Positions 16,632 to 26,018 of a stretch of DNA of 64,000 nt are shown piece by piece. Origin of the DNA: Bradyrhizobium sp. CSA112 (GTDB lineage: Bacteria > Pseudomonadota > Alphaproteobacteria > Rhizobiales > Xanthobacteraceae). The stretch's first letter is position 1; the number at the start of each line of letters is the position of its first letter. The stretch is from assembly GCF_029051645.1 (NCBI RefSeq), contig NZ_JAACFS010000001.1, positions 916,261-980,260 of the forward strand. The letters run 5' to 3'. The notes under the pieces were generated by a model, which worked only from the letters and a program-made list of their open reading frames with translations, was not told where the DNA came from and made no database searches. Both the position numbers and the translations under genes were made by a program.

Positions 16632-17468
16632 GTGAACTGGCTGTGGCAAATCTTCGATCCTGCGACTATCTCGGCGTTCTTCACCCAGTTCCAGGCCGAG
16701 ATGCAGCAACCGGCGTTCTGGGTTGCGCTCGGCAAGATCATGTGGATCAACATCCTGCTGTCAGGTGACAACGCGCTTGTCATCGCGATGGCGTGCCGCG
16801 GGCTGCCGCCGCGCCAGCGGTTCTGGGGCATGATCCTTGGCGCCGGCGTTGCCGTTCTTCTGCGCATCATCTTCACCGGTATCGTCGTGACGTTGATGGG
16901 GCTGCCATTCCTCAAGCTGGTCGGCGGATTGGCGCTGCTCGTGATCGCGGCAAAACTGCTGGTGCCTGAACACGAGGGCGAAGGCGACGTGGACGCGGCT
17001 GCGCATCTCTGGGCAGCCGTGCAGATCGTGGCGATCGCCGACATCGTCATGAGCCTCGACAACGTGATCGCGGTTGCCGCCGCCGCCAATGGCAGCATTC
17101 CGCTGCTGGTCATCGGCCTTGCCATCAGCGTTCCCTTGATCGTCGCCGGCGCAGCGCTGATCATGGCGCTGCTCACGCGCCTGCCCGCCTTGGTGTGGGC
17201 CGGTGCGGGCCTGCTCGGCTGGGTCGCCGGTGAGGTGATGGCGACCGACCCCGCGATACAGCCGGCGATGCATGCGTTCTTCAACGGCCCGGTCGGTGTC
17301 GGCCTCGATGGCGTGCTGAGCTCGCTTGGTCTGGGGCTGCGCTTTGGCAATGGCGGCCACGGCGGCGAGGTGCTGCTAGGGCTGATCGGCATCGCCGTGG
17401 TGCTCGTGGCGGGATCGATCTGGCGCAGGCGAAAGCTGGAAGGCGCCGAGCACTCCGCCACCGCATAG
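16632..17468 (+). CDS. TerC family integral membrane protein
   Basis: A 278-aa polytopic protein with about seven membrane helices. It carries the two family motifs with intramembrane acidic residues, SGDNALVIAMA near residue 45 and SLDNVIAVAAA near 140. TerC/Alx/YjbE relatives are linked to manganese or other metal ion export and to tellurite resistance; the substrate here is not determined. The start is GTG at 16632 after a strong GAGGGGGGAAC site. Gene end 17468 is followed by a strong terminator at 17540. A manganese (yybP-ykoY) riboswitch was considered in the 64-base leader and not accepted. Confidence 0.9.
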   Translation: MNWLWQIFDPATISAFFTQFQAEMQQPAFWVALGKIMWINILLSGDNALVIAMACRGLPPRQRFWGMILGAGVAVLLRIIFTGIVVTLMGLPFLKLVGGLALLVIAAKLLVPEHEGEGDVDAAAHLWAAVQIVAIADIVMSLDNVIAVAAAANGSIPLLVIGLAISVPLIVAGAALIMALLTRLPALVWAGAGLLGWVAGEVMATDPAIQPAMHAFFNGPVGVGLDGVLSSLGLGLRFGNGGHGGEVLLGLIGIAVVLVAGSIWRRRKLEGAEHSATA

Positions 17469-17539
17469 GGAAGACTGCGACCTCGTGGCATCGATTACCC
17501 GAGGTCTGGTTCCATCGCTGCGACTAAGGGGAATCAAGG

Positions 17540-17583
17540 CAAGCGGGATGTACGGAGCACCGGGCATCCCGCTTGAATTTTTT
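17540..17583 (+). terminator. Intrinsic terminator after the terC-like gene
   Basis: CAAGCGGGATG (17540-17550) and CATCCCGCTTG (17565-17575) form a perfect 11-bp stem with a 14-base loop, followed by AATTTTTT. It ends plus-strand transcription from ndk and the terC-like gene. Confidence 0.9.
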
Positions 17584-17635
17584 ACGCGTCATCCGATGCC
17601 GGCGCGGGTTGCCTTTTGGGGAGCGACAAATCCCG

Positions 17636-17998
17636 CTAGAACAGGCGCATCGGCAGCGGAAGCTGGACATCGCGATAGCGGCCTTCGTAACGGTCGACGA
17701 AATCCTGCAGGAAAAACGGAATGTCGCGAAGCTGCAGGTCGCAGCGTCGCCGCAGCTCGTACGCGACCTCCACGGATGCGTCACGGCACCAGCCGCCGGC
17801 GACGTTGAAGGCGACGACCCGGATCGGCTTGGTGTACTGTCCGGTCAAAAGGTCCATCACGACACTCTCGAATCCGGTTGTCCTGGAATCCACTCCGCCC
17901 CAAACCCGTCCCGGTATGCCCGGATCATGCTCGACGACATAGACGTCAGGCTCCCCGCCGTCGGGCACGATCGATGGAGTTCCGAAAGACGTACGCAT
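17636..17998 (-). CDS. Conserved-looking hypothetical protein, 120 aa
   Basis: A soluble 120-aa protein starting MRTSFGTPSIVPDGGEPDVYVV, with a central FNVAGGWCRDASVEVAYELRR. The sequence alternates beta-type and helical stretches, has a few Cys, and has no signal peptide or membrane segment. Codon use fits a real gene. It sits between the terC terminator (convergent) and a small plus-strand gene. A GAGAGTTC stretch lies before the ATG. I do not recognise a family or function. Confidence 0.65.
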   Translation of the reverse strand: MRTSFGTPSIVPDGGEPDVYVVEHDPGIPGRVWGGVDSRTTGFESVVMDLLTGQYTKPIRVVAFNVAGGWCRDASVEVAYELRRRCDLQLRDIPFFLQDFVDRYEGRYRDVQLPLPMRLF

Positions 17999-18237
17999 CG
18001 TCGAACTCTCACGCCACAGAACCAGGATTCAAGTGCGGTAATTTTGATTCGTTCCGTGCACGGGCGTGTTCGGTATCGGACCGATGAACGGGGATTTTGT
18101 TCGCCTTCAAGGAACGATTTCAATTCGGGAAAATTATGCAGCTTGTGTCGAGGGGATAGACATCAAAACTCCAAGCGGCTGCCGACTGCATTCCCGCTGC
18201 CAAGACGCCTTGGCAGCCGCTCCTTTTGGTCGTCGCC

Positions 18238-18453
18238 ATGAAGGATTTTTCAAATGCGTCCTTCCCTCCCGAGGTGATCTCGGTGATGGAGGTGGCGCTT
18301 GATGCCGCGGTGGCCTCACTTCCCGAGCCGGTCCATTCCAGTCACGTTCAAATCATCGCCGAAGCGATCCTGCGCGCGGCCCATGGCGGCGAGCGCGATC
18401 CAGCCGTCCTGCAACGGCTGGCACTGCTGGAATTGCAGCTCACGCAACGTTAG
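18238..18453 (+). CDS. Small hypothetical protein, 71 aa
   Basis: A 71-codon ORF from ATG 18238, starting MKDFSNASFPPEVISVMEVA and ending LALLELQLTQR. It is mostly helical, acidic and Ala/Leu-rich, with no signal peptide. Four more codons upstream are open. There is no strong ribosome-binding site. It lies about 110 bases before the molybdopterin subunit gene on the same strand, and a link is not evident. Function unknown. Confidence 0.5.
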   Translation: MKDFSNASFPPEVISVMEVALDAAVASLPEPVHSSHVQIIAEAILRAAHGGERDPAVLQRLALLELQLTQR

Positions 18454-18560
18454 GGAAACTGCAGGCCTCGGAGCCAGATGCCCGCTGTTTTGGTGGCCCG
18501 TGCACCAGCGGTAAGCACGCGGTATTGCCTTTGCCGGCGGCCGGTTCCATACAGCTTCAC

Positions 18561-20891
18561 ATGACCGAGCCGCTATTGGGGCGCAGCATCGATCGCCTCG
18601 AAGACGAGCGCTTCGTGCGGGGACACGGGCGCTACATCGCAGATCTCGTGGCGTCCAACGCGCTTCATGGCGTCGTCGTTCGCTCGCCGCATGCGCATGC
18701 GCGGATCGCCGCGATCAGCGTCGACGTGGCGCGCAAGATGCCCGGCGTCGCCGCTGTGCTCACGGGAACCGAACTGGCATCCGACAATATTGGCCCGCTG
18801 CCGTGCGCGGTGACCAGTATCCCGATGACTACGCCGCTCGTGGTGCCGGCCTATCACGCATTGGCGCGCGACGTCGTTCGTTATGTCGGCGAGCCGGTCG
18901 CATTCGTGCTCGCCGAAAGCGCCGAAGCCGCGCGCGATGCCGCCGAGGCCATCGTCGCCGACTATGAGCCGCTGCCGCCGCTCGTTTCGATCGCAGATGC
19001 AACTCTGCCGGACGCCCCCTCGATCTGGCCGGAGGCGAAGGGCAACATTGCGTTCCAGTTCAACCGTGGCGAGATCGGCCCGGTGGAAGCGGCGATCCGC
19101 GACGCCGCACACGTCGTGGAATGCGAGCTCGTCAACAACCGCGTCGTCGCTGCGCCGCTGGAAACACGTGGTGCGCTCGGCGAGTTCGACGCCTCGAGCG
19201 GCCGCCTGCACCTGACCGCCTCGGCCGCCGGCGCGCACATGATCCGCGACCTGCTCGCCGACTCCGTTTTCCGCGTGGCCCGCGAAAAGCTTCGCGTCAG
19301 CATTCCCGACGTCGGCGGCGGCTTCGGGATGAAGAACGTTCTCTATCCGGAATGGGTGCTGGTGCTGTGGGCGGCGCGCCGGCTCGGCCGCCCGGTCAAG
19401 TGGATCGGGGATCGCAGCGAGGATTTCACCGGCTCTGCGCATGGTCGCGACAGTCTGGTGCGGGCCCGCCTGGCGCTCGATCGCGATGGCCGCTTCCTGG
19501 CGCTCGACACGAAAGTTTTCGCCAATCTGGGCGCCTATGTCTCGACGGTGGCGCCGGCTGTGCCGACGATGGCGATGGGGAGCGCGATGGGCGGCGTCTA
19601 CAATATCCCGCTGATCGCGTTCGAGACGAAAGGTGTGTTCACCAACACCACGCCGATCGACGCCTATCGCGGCGCCGGCAAGCCGGAAGCGAATTATCTG
19701 ATCGAGCGCTGCATCGATATCGCCGCTGCCGAACTCGGAATGGATGCGCTGAAGCTGCGGCGCAAGAACATCTTTCGCCGTTTTCCGCACCAGAGCGCGA
19801 TGGGACTCTCGGTCGAGCAGGGCAGCTTTTCGCATGCGATCGATCACGCGGTCGCTGCCGCGGAAGGATTCAAGGCGCGCCAGAAAAGTTCGCGCGCGCG
19901 AGGCAGGCTGCGTGGCCTTGGGCTTGCCTGCTTTCTCGAAACAGCGCGCGGCCAGCCCAATGAAGTGGCTGAGGTGAAGTTCAGTGAGGACGGCCTGATC
20001 GATCTGAAGGTCGGCACGCATTCCAGCGGTCAGGGCCACGAGACTACGTTCGCCCAGATCGCGGCCGATGCGCTTGGCTTGCCGCTCGCGCGCTTCCGGT
20101 TTCGGCAGGGCGACACCGACGATCTCGACTCCGGCGGCGGCCATGGCGGGGCGCGCTCCATGCACCAGGGCGGCACCGCACTGCTGATGGCGGCGGAAGG
20201 GGTGATCGAGAATGCGCGGCGGCTTGCCGCGCGCCTGCTGCAGGCCAGCGTCGATGCCGTCAGCTATGAAGCCGGTATGTTGCGGGTGGCCGCGACCGGG
20301 CAGGAGATCAGCCTCGAGGAGGTGGCGCGCGCCTCCCACCAGACGCCCGGCGACGATGTTGTGCCCGGCCTTGCGCACAAGGCGACCCATTTGTGCGACC
20401 GCTACACCTTTCCCAACGGCTGCCACGTCGCCGAGGTCGAGATCGACCCTGAGACCGGCGAGGTGAGGCTCGACCGCTACGTCATATCAGACGACTACGG
20501 CCGCCTGCTCGATCCTCGCCTGACGCTGGGGCAGGTCCATGGCGGCGTCGCGCAAGGCATCGGCCAGGCGTTGTTCGAGCAGGCGCTGTTCGATGCGCAG
20601 ACAGGCCAGATCCTCTCAGGCTCGCTGATGGATTATGCGCTGCCGCGCGCAGATGATCTTCCCGCGTTCGAGGGCAGCCTGACGGCTGACTTCCCAAGCC
20701 GCGCCAACCGGCTCGGCGTCAAGGGAAGCGGTCAGGCCGGCGCCATCGCAGCACCCGCCACCATCATGAACGCCGTGATGAACGCGCTGACGCCGCTCGG
20801 CGTGCGGCATCTCGACATGCCCGCAACGCCCTCGCGCATCTGGCATGCGATCCAGGCGGCGAGATTGCGACCGTCCGGCCTTCCTTCCTGA
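18561..20891 (+). CDS. Molybdopterin-binding large subunit, xanthine dehydrogenase/CoxL family (orphan)
   Basis: Large catalytic subunit of a molybdenum hydroxylase, 776 aa from ATG 18561 (MTEPLLGRSIDRLEDERFVRGHGRY); an upstream in-frame TTG at 18525 is less likely. It shows GGGFGMKN, the loop AYRGAGKPEANYLIER (form II CoxL-like AYRGAGR type) and GQGHETTF, which surround the molybdenum cofactor. The conserved active-site motif GVKGxGE reads GVKGSGQ here, so the residue normally supplying the catalytic Glu is Gln. No matching small Fe-S or medium FAD subunit adjoins it; the only ones nearby belong to the convergent operon on the other strand, 36 bases away. Substrate unknown. Confidence 0.9.
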   Translation: MTEPLLGRSIDRLEDERFVRGHGRYIADLVASNALHGVVVRSPHAHARIAAISVDVARKMPGVAAVLTGTELASDNIGPLPCAVTSIPMTTPLVVPAYHALARDVVRYVGEPVAFVLAESAEAARDAAEAIVADYEPLPPLVSIADATLPDAPSIWPEAKGNIAFQFNRGEIGPVEAAIRDAAHVVECELVNNRVVAAPLETRGALGEFDASSGRLHLTASAAGAHMIRDLLADSVFRVAREKLRVSIPDVGGGFGMKNVLYPEWVLVLWAARRLGRPVKWIGDRSEDFTGSAHGRDSLVRARLALDRDGRFLALDTKVFANLGAYVSTVAPAVPTMAMGSAMGGVYNIPLIAFETKGVFTNTTPIDAYRGAGKPEANYLIERCIDIAAAELGMDALKLRRKNIFRRFPHQSAMGLSVEQGSFSHAIDHAVAAAEGFKARQKSSRARGRLRGLGLACFLETARGQPNEVAEVKFSEDGLIDLKVGTHSSGQGHETTFAQIAADALGLPLARFRFRQGDTDDLDSGGGHGGARSMHQGGTALLMAAEGVIENARRLAARLLQASVDAVSYEAGMLRVAATGQEISLEEVARASHQTPGDDVVPGLAHKATHLCDRYTFPNGCHVAEVEIDPETGEVRLDRYVISDDYGRLLDPRLTLGQVHGGVAQGIGQALFEQALFDAQTGQILSGSLMDYALPRADDLPAFEGSLTADFPSRANRLGVKGSGQAGAIAAPATIMNAVMNALTPLGVRHLDMPATPSRIWHAIQAARLRPSGLPS

Positions 20892-20927
20892 GGGGCCAAC
20901 AGCAAGAGGCGGAGGGGGCGGCGGGAG

Positions 20928-23042
20928 CTAAGCAGTCAGCACATCTTCAATCCGGATCGGCAGAGTGCGCACGCGCTTGCCTGTCGCGTGAAAGACGGCA
21001 TTGGCGATGGCCGGCGCCATGCCGACGAGCGCGATCTCGCCAATCCCTTTAACGCCAAGGGCATTGACGTGTGGATCCATCTCCTCGACGAAGTGCGCTT
21101 CGAGCGGGGGAATGTCGAGATTCACGGGCATAAGGTAATCGGCCATATGCGCATTGACCGGGCGACCGTCCCGCGTATCAAGGACAGTGCGTTCCATCAG
21201 GGCCATGCCCATACCGCCGATCATGCCGCCAGTGCATTGGCTCCTCGCGAGTCGCGGATTAACGACGCGGCCGATGCCATAGGCGCCCACGGCACGGCGC
21301 ACCCGGATTGTGCCGACGTCCGGATCGACGGCCACCTCCACAAAGACGGCTCCGAAGGAGTGCATGGAAAAACGGGCCGCGACATCAGGATCGCGCTGAG
21401 AAGAAGCAGTAGCCTCGATGGGTCGGCCCTCCCGGGGGCGCTTTGCGGCTTCCTCTTGCACGGCAATACAGGCGGCACGGATCGCGGAGCCGACCGAGGC
21501 CATCGTCCATGAGCCACCATGGGATGGCGCGGGCGGATAGTCAGAGCGGCCAAGGCTGAAGCGCACCCGTTCAACGGGCAGTCCCAGAGTTTCAGCGGCA
21601 ACCTGCGTCATCGACGTATAGGTGCCGGGACCCATGTCGCTTGCCGCGACTTCAACTTCAGCAGTGCCGTCCGCAAGCAGCCGCGCCCGCGCATTCGCCG
21701 GCGCATGGAAGGCCGGATAGCTCGCCGATGCCATACCCATGCCGACCAGCTGCCGGCCATCGCGCATCGAACGCGGTTCGGGTGTTCGCCGTGACCACCC
21801 GAAACGTTCGGCGGCGAGGTCATGGCATTTCATGAGGGATCGGCTGGAGAAGGGCTTGTTCTCGCCTTCATCGATCGTCGGCTCGTTGCGGCGCCGCAGA
21901 TCTATGGGATCGATACCGAGCTTGTAGGACAACTCATCGATGGCACATTCGAGCGCAAAGACGCCGCTTGCCTCGCCAGGGCCGCGCATATGATTCGGCG
22001 TGCCGGTATCGAGCGGCTGCAGCCTGTAGCGGGTTCGCACGTTGGGGCAGGAATACAGGAAGGTCGTGACCGAGGTCAGGGCCTCCATGAACTCTTCGTG
22101 GCGGCTCGTTTCGCCGGTTCCTTCGTGAACAATGCTGGTGAGCTTGCCGTCCGCCGTGGCGCCGAGAGCCATCCGCTGCAAGGTGCGGGGCCGATGGCCC
22201 GTCGTGAAGAACATCTGCTTGCGCGTGAGAACGAGCTTGACGGGACGTCCGACTTGTCGCGCCGCCATCGCTGCAAGCGTCACATGCGGCCAAGTCCTGA
22301 GCGACGTGCCGAACGCGCCGCCGATAAACGGACAGATCACCTGTATGTTCTCGGGTGGCAGGCCGAAGATAGCCGCGATCTCGGCCTGTTCATTGATGAC
22401 GAACTGGCTCTTGCTCCAAAGTGTCAGCCGATCGCCATTCCAGGCCGCGACGGTGGCGTGCGGCTCCATTGGATTGTGGTTCTCGCGCGCGATTTCGTAG
22501 ATCTCGTCGACCCTCATCGGCGCATCCGCGAGAGCGCTGTCGGCAGCGCCGCGCGCGGTGTCGGCCGGCAGCCTCGCATCAGGCTGCTTCCCGGCTTCCG
22601 GAACGACAGGCCGGGCTTTTGGGTCGGCAGGATCAACGATCGGCCGCTCGGCCGTGTAGGAAATACGTAGCGCCACAGCCGCGCGCTCTGCCTGGTCGGG
22701 CGTATCGGCGACGACCATCGCTACCGGTTGCCCGTAGAAGCGGACTTGGTCGTCCTGCAGCACATGCAGCCGCTCGCCTGTTGCCGGATCGATGTAGCTC
22801 TTGTGAGGTGCGTAGGGCAGGCGCGGCGCGTTGCGATGCGTGATGACCGCGACAACGCCGGGCATCTTCTCAACCTGCGCGGTGTCGATGCCGGTCACGC
22901 GGCCGAGACCCACCGTGGCACTGACGATCACCGCATGGACTTGGCGCGGCTGGTTGAAGTCGGCCGCATAGCGCGCGACGCCCGTGATCTTGGCGCGACC
23001 ATCCACGCGCGGCAGCGGCTTCCCGATCACGTTCACCGTCAT
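20928..23042 (-). CDS. PaoC-like molybdopterin-binding subunit of aldehyde oxidoreductase
   Basis: The 704-aa catalytic subunit of a three-part molybdenum hydroxylase, most like E. coli PaoC (YagR, about 732 aa). It starts MTVNVIGKPLPRVDGRAKIT. The motifs are FIGGAFGTSLR, MRGPGEASGVFALE and DMGPGTYTSMTQVAAETLGLP. The catalytic Glu is in GVKGIGE near the C-terminus, intact, unlike the convergent neighbour. The ATG overlaps the FAD-subunit stop as ATGA. By analogy with PaoABC it would oxidise aromatic aldehydes in the periplasm, where the Tat-targeted small subunit leads it. PaoD/XdhC for cofactor insertion is not in the window. Confidence 0.9.
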   Translation of the reverse strand: MTVNVIGKPLPRVDGRAKITGVARYAADFNQPRQVHAVIVSATVGLGRVTGIDTAQVEKMPGVVAVITHRNAPRLPYAPHKSYIDPATGERLHVLQDDQVRFYGQPVAMVVADTPDQAERAAVALRISYTAERPIVDPADPKARPVVPEAGKQPDARLPADTARGAADSALADAPMRVDEIYEIARENHNPMEPHATVAAWNGDRLTLWSKSQFVINEQAEIAAIFGLPPENIQVICPFIGGAFGTSLRTWPHVTLAAMAARQVGRPVKLVLTRKQMFFTTGHRPRTLQRMALGATADGKLTSIVHEGTGETSRHEEFMEALTSVTTFLYSCPNVRTRYRLQPLDTGTPNHMRGPGEASGVFALECAIDELSYKLGIDPIDLRRRNEPTIDEGENKPFSSRSLMKCHDLAAERFGWSRRTPEPRSMRDGRQLVGMGMASASYPAFHAPANARARLLADGTAEVEVAASDMGPGTYTSMTQVAAETLGLPVERVRFSLGRSDYPPAPSHGGSWTMASVGSAIRAACIAVQEEAAKRPREGRPIEATASSQRDPDVAARFSMHSFGAVFVEVAVDPDVGTIRVRRAVGAYGIGRVVNPRLARSQCTGGMIGGMGMALMERTVLDTRDGRPVNAHMADYLMPVNLDIPPLEAHFVEEMDPHVNALGVKGIGEIALVGMAPAIANAVFHATGKRVRTLPIRIEDVLTA

Positions 23043-24016
23043 GCGGCTTCTCCCGTCATTTCAAGGGCGCGGACGATCGTCCGGGGCAGGAGTTCGAGCT
23101 TGTAGTGATTGCCCGACAAGGGCCGGGCGCCTTCGAGTGCCAACCGGGCGGCTGTTTCGAAAATTTTGCGATCCGGCGCCTTTCCGATCAGCGCCTCCTC
23201 CACGGTGCGGAGGCGCCAAGGTCGAGTGCCGACACCGCCGACAGCAAGCCGCACCTGACGGATAACGCCGTCTCCAACGTCGAGCGCGGCGGCAGCGGAT
23301 ACGAGCGCGAACTCATAGGAGGCGCGGTCGCGCACCTTCAGATAGCGCGCCCGCCGGCTGTAGAAGCCACCAGGGACCCGCACCGCGAGGATGAGTTCGC
23401 CAGGCAGCAGTGTGTGTTCGAGATGCGGCGTATCGCCCGGCAAACGAAACAGTTCCTCGACTGGAAAGGAGCGCTCGCCCCGCGGCCCCCTCACCAGCAT
23501 CGTGGCGTCGAGGGCGACCAGCACGACGGCGAGGTCCGATGGATGCGTTGCGATACAATGATTGCTGGTGCCGAGAATGGCGTGGCCGGCATTGAGACCA
23601 TCGATCGCGGCGCAACCGGAGTTCGGGGTGCGCTTATTGCAGGGCGCATCGTGCATCCGGAAATAGGGGCAGCGCACGCGCTGGAGCAGATTGCCGCCGA
23701 TGGAGGCCATGTTGCGCAATTGCGGTGAGGCGCCCTCGATCAGGCTTTCCGCGATGAGCGGGTGCAGGCGTTGCACGTCGGGATGGGCGGCGACATCGGC
23801 CATGCGGGCGAGCGCGCCGATAACGAGATCGGAGCCATCGATACGGATTTCGGAAAGCGGGAGCATGTTGATGTCGATGAGGTGGTCCGGCTGCTCCACT
23901 TCCTCCCGCATGAGGTCGATCAACGTCGTGCCGCCGGCGATGAAACGCCGGCCGGACGATGCAGCGGCGATAGCGTCCTGGACGGAGGTCACCTTCTCGA
24001 GCGTGAATGGAAGCAT
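23039..24016 (-). CDS. PaoB-like FAD-binding subunit with [4Fe-4S] loop
   Basis: The 325-aa medium subunit, from ATG 24016 (MLPFTLEKVTSVQDAIAAA). FAD-binding stretches are FIAGGTTLIDLMREEV and ASIGGNLLQR. It carries the extra cysteine loop of PaoB (QRVRCPYF, APCNKR, SGCAA, NHCIAT), which in E. coli binds a [4Fe-4S] cluster, so electrons would pass from Mo through Fe-S to FAD. The C-terminal CO-dehydrogenase flavoprotein domain (LKVRDRASYEFALVS) follows. It lies 2 bases from the small subunit and overlaps the large subunit by 4. Confidence 0.9.
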   Translation of the reverse strand: MLPFTLEKVTSVQDAIAAASSGRRFIAGGTTLIDLMREEVEQPDHLIDINMLPLSEIRIDGSDLVIGALARMADVAAHPDVQRLHPLIAESLIEGASPQLRNMASIGGNLLQRVRCPYFRMHDAPCNKRTPNSGCAAIDGLNAGHAILGTSNHCIATHPSDLAVVLVALDATMLVRGPRGERSFPVEELFRLPGDTPHLEHTLLPGELILAVRVPGGFYSRRARYLKVRDRASYEFALVSAAAALDVGDGVIRQVRLAVGGVGTRPWRLRTVEEALIGKAPDRKIFETAARLALEGARPLSGNHYKLELLPRTIVRALEMTGEAA

Positions 24017-24018
24017 GG

Positions 24019-24645
24019 TCAGGCCCTCTTGGCAGCGTCGGCGACCGCGGCGACGATCCCCGGATAGGCCCCGCAACGGCAGATATTGCCGCTCATCCAG
24101 AAGCTGATTTCATCCAGCGTACCCGCGTGGCCTTCCGCGATGCAGCCTATTCCAGATATGATCTGTCCCGGGGTGCAGAAGCCGCACTGCAAACCATCGT
24201 GCTCGACGAATGCAGTCTGGAGCGGATGAAGCTCGCCATTTGTTTCAAGGCCCTCGATCGTCTTGATCTCAGCCCCCTCATGCATCGCAGCCAGCGTCAG
24301 ACAGGAGACGATCCGCCTGCCGTTGAGAAGCACGGTGCAAGCGCCGCAGGCGCCTTGATTGCACCCCTTCTTCGTGCCGGTGAGATCGAGTGTCTCGCGC
24401 AGCACATCGAGCAGTGAGCGGCGGGGGTCCAGGTCAAGCTCATGCTGCCTGCCGTTGACGACCAGGCGGACCGGTCCGGTGGATGCGGCGAGAGGCCGTT
24501 CAGATATGGGTTGCGCGGCAGCTTCCGGTGCTGCCGCGAGAGTGGCCACTCCCCCGATCGTAAGCAGGATCGAACGGCGCGATAATCCGCCACGCCTTTC
24601 TTCGGTCTCAACAGCACCGTCGGTGAACGGCTCGTCGTTTTTCAT
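24019..24645 (-). CDS. PaoA-like 2Fe-2S subunit with Tat signal
   Basis: The 208-aa small subunit carrying two [2Fe-2S] clusters. The plant-ferredoxin cluster ligands are Cys95, Cys100, Cys103 and Cys115, and the C-terminal cluster ligands are Cys154, Cys157, Cys189 and Cys191 (CGFC and CRC). The N-terminus has a twin-arginine signal (LSRRSILLTIGGVATLAAAP), so the assembled enzyme is exported folded, as in E. coli PaoABC. The start is ATG 24645 (MKNDEPFTDG); the open frame runs 20 codons further up. It is the first gene of the three-gene operon. A regulator gene lies 231 bases upstream on the same strand. Confidence 0.92.
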   Translation of the reverse strand: MKNDEPFTDGAVETEERRGGLSRRSILLTIGGVATLAAAPEAAAQPISERPLAASTGPVRLVVNGRQHELDLDPRRSLLDVLRETLDLTGTKKGCNQGACGACTVLLNGRRIVSCLTLAAMHEGAEIKTIEGLETNGELHPLQTAFVEHDGLQCGFCTPGQIISGIGCIAEGHAGTLDEISFWMSGNICRCGAYPGIVAAVADAAKRA

Positions 24646-24876
24646 GGTCGTCTCTCGCTTGCCTATTGAGATGATCGCTCGCTGACTGCGACAAGATGGC
24701 GCCATAATTCCTCTTCGACGCTCGGAAGCCGCCGGATTGCGCTGCGCAGCGGAGCATCAAGCGCAGCCGAGCCATCGTCTCAGATGAGCACCGCGAACTA
24801 AGCATGAACCCACAGGGTGTACCGTTCGGATATTGCGGCGACTATCGCGGTGTTGCGATGAATTCTGCCCGCGCAC

Positions 24877-25731
24877 TTACAGAGCGCGTCGGAACGCCGA
24901 TGGGGTCACTCCGACTATCGCTCGGAAAGCCGCCGTGAAGGCTGATGGCGTCTCGTAACCAACTGCAAGTGCGACGTCTGTGACGCTCAAGCTTGTATGG
25001 GCGAGAAGCTCGCGGGCGCGCCGCATACGTTGTGCGGTCAACCAGGCATGCGGGGTCTGGCCGGTCGAGTTCCGAAAGGCCGTGCAGAAGTGGAAGCGGC
25101 TCAGGCCGACAAGGGTGGCGAGTTCATTGAGCCCGATATGGTGTTCGAGGTTCTCGCGCATGAACGTCGTGACACGCCGTACCTGCCAATCAGCAAGACC
25201 GCCCTTTCTGACCTGAGCATGCAAGCTGTCAAATGATGAATGCTCACGGATCAGCCGCGCGCAGAGCAGGTCGATCGCCTGCTCCACGAAAAGACGGGAC
25301 GATGCGCTATCCCGCTCCGCCTCGTGACTGAGAATTTCAAGCAGCCCCGCCGCCGCCGGATCGGCGAAAGCCACGCGCGGAAGAATCTCGATACGTCTTC
25401 CACTTGCAATCTCGTCGGCGCAGGCCTGGAGGCGTTCCTGAGTGAGGTAGACGTGCGAAACGACTACGGGGCCGGCAATGTTCCAGTGGCCGTCAACGCC
25501 TTTCGGAATGAGAGTGAAGGCTTTCGGGTTGGTTCTGGAAACGAGGCGCTTGTTCTCGATCCGCCAGGATATCTCGTGCTGTCCTTCGTAGCAGCCGACG
25601 GCGACGTATCCAGTCACGCCGCGCATGTAATCCTCTTGCAGGCCGCCATGCGCCCACTTCCGTGTCAGGCGCGTATCACCATGCAAAACCTCAGGCACCA
25701 GTACCGGTGGCTCGTCCAAGATGCGCGCCAT
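24877..25731 (-). CDS. AraC family transcriptional regulator
   Basis: Transcription factor with an N-terminal sensing region and a C-terminal double helix-turn-helix of about 100 aa (LNELATLVGLSRFHFCTAFRN, then VTDVALAVGYETPSAFTAAF), the classic AraC pattern. The length is 284 aa from ATG 25731 (MARILDEPPVLVPEV). The frame stays open to an ATG at 25911, giving 344 aa; neither start has a good ribosome-binding site. It lies upstream of and on the same strand as the Pao-like operon, so it may control that operon, but a promoter between them was not identified. Confidence 0.88.
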   Translation of the reverse strand: MARILDEPPVLVPEVLHGDTRLTRKWAHGGLQEDYMRGVTGYVAVGCYEGQHEISWRIENKRLVSRTNPKAFTLIPKGVDGHWNIAGPVVVSHVYLTQERLQACADEIASGRRIEILPRVAFADPAAAGLLEILSHEAERDSASSRLFVEQAIDLLCARLIREHSSFDSLHAQVRKGGLADWQVRRVTTFMRENLEHHIGLNELATLVGLSRFHFCTAFRNSTGQTPHAWLTAQRMRRARELLAHTSLSVTDVALAVGYETPSAFTAAFRAIVGVTPSAFRRAL

Positions 25732-26018
25732 CTCAGCGGCAGCATCGGGACTTGATTGGCTTGCTGCAGATCGGGACAGGCCGCGTGGATTGGGTGCAGT
25801 CCTGCTTCGGGAACGGAACAGCCGCTGGTCCAAACTGTCGCCCTCGTCGAGCCGCTTCGCATTTGCAATACCATTATGCAAAAAGACGGAACCATTGGGT
25901 AGAAAAAACATCCGGGCAGTGCCGATGCGTGCGGTCTGCCCAAAAATTGGTCAGCCGATTGCTACGGTCGCGCGTTTCGAACCAGCGCGCCAAAGCAGAA
26001 TCGCCGCGGCACGTCTCG

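Noticed and set aside
18573..20426. 617-codon minus-strand frame antisense to the molybdopterin subunit
   Set aside because: It is a shadow: the plus-strand frame carries all the family motifs, and the antisense frame shows none.
24608..24805. Short minus-strand ORF between the Fe-S subunit gene and the AraC gene
   Set aside because: It has no motif, runs into the Fe-S subunit start in another frame and has no ribosome-binding site.
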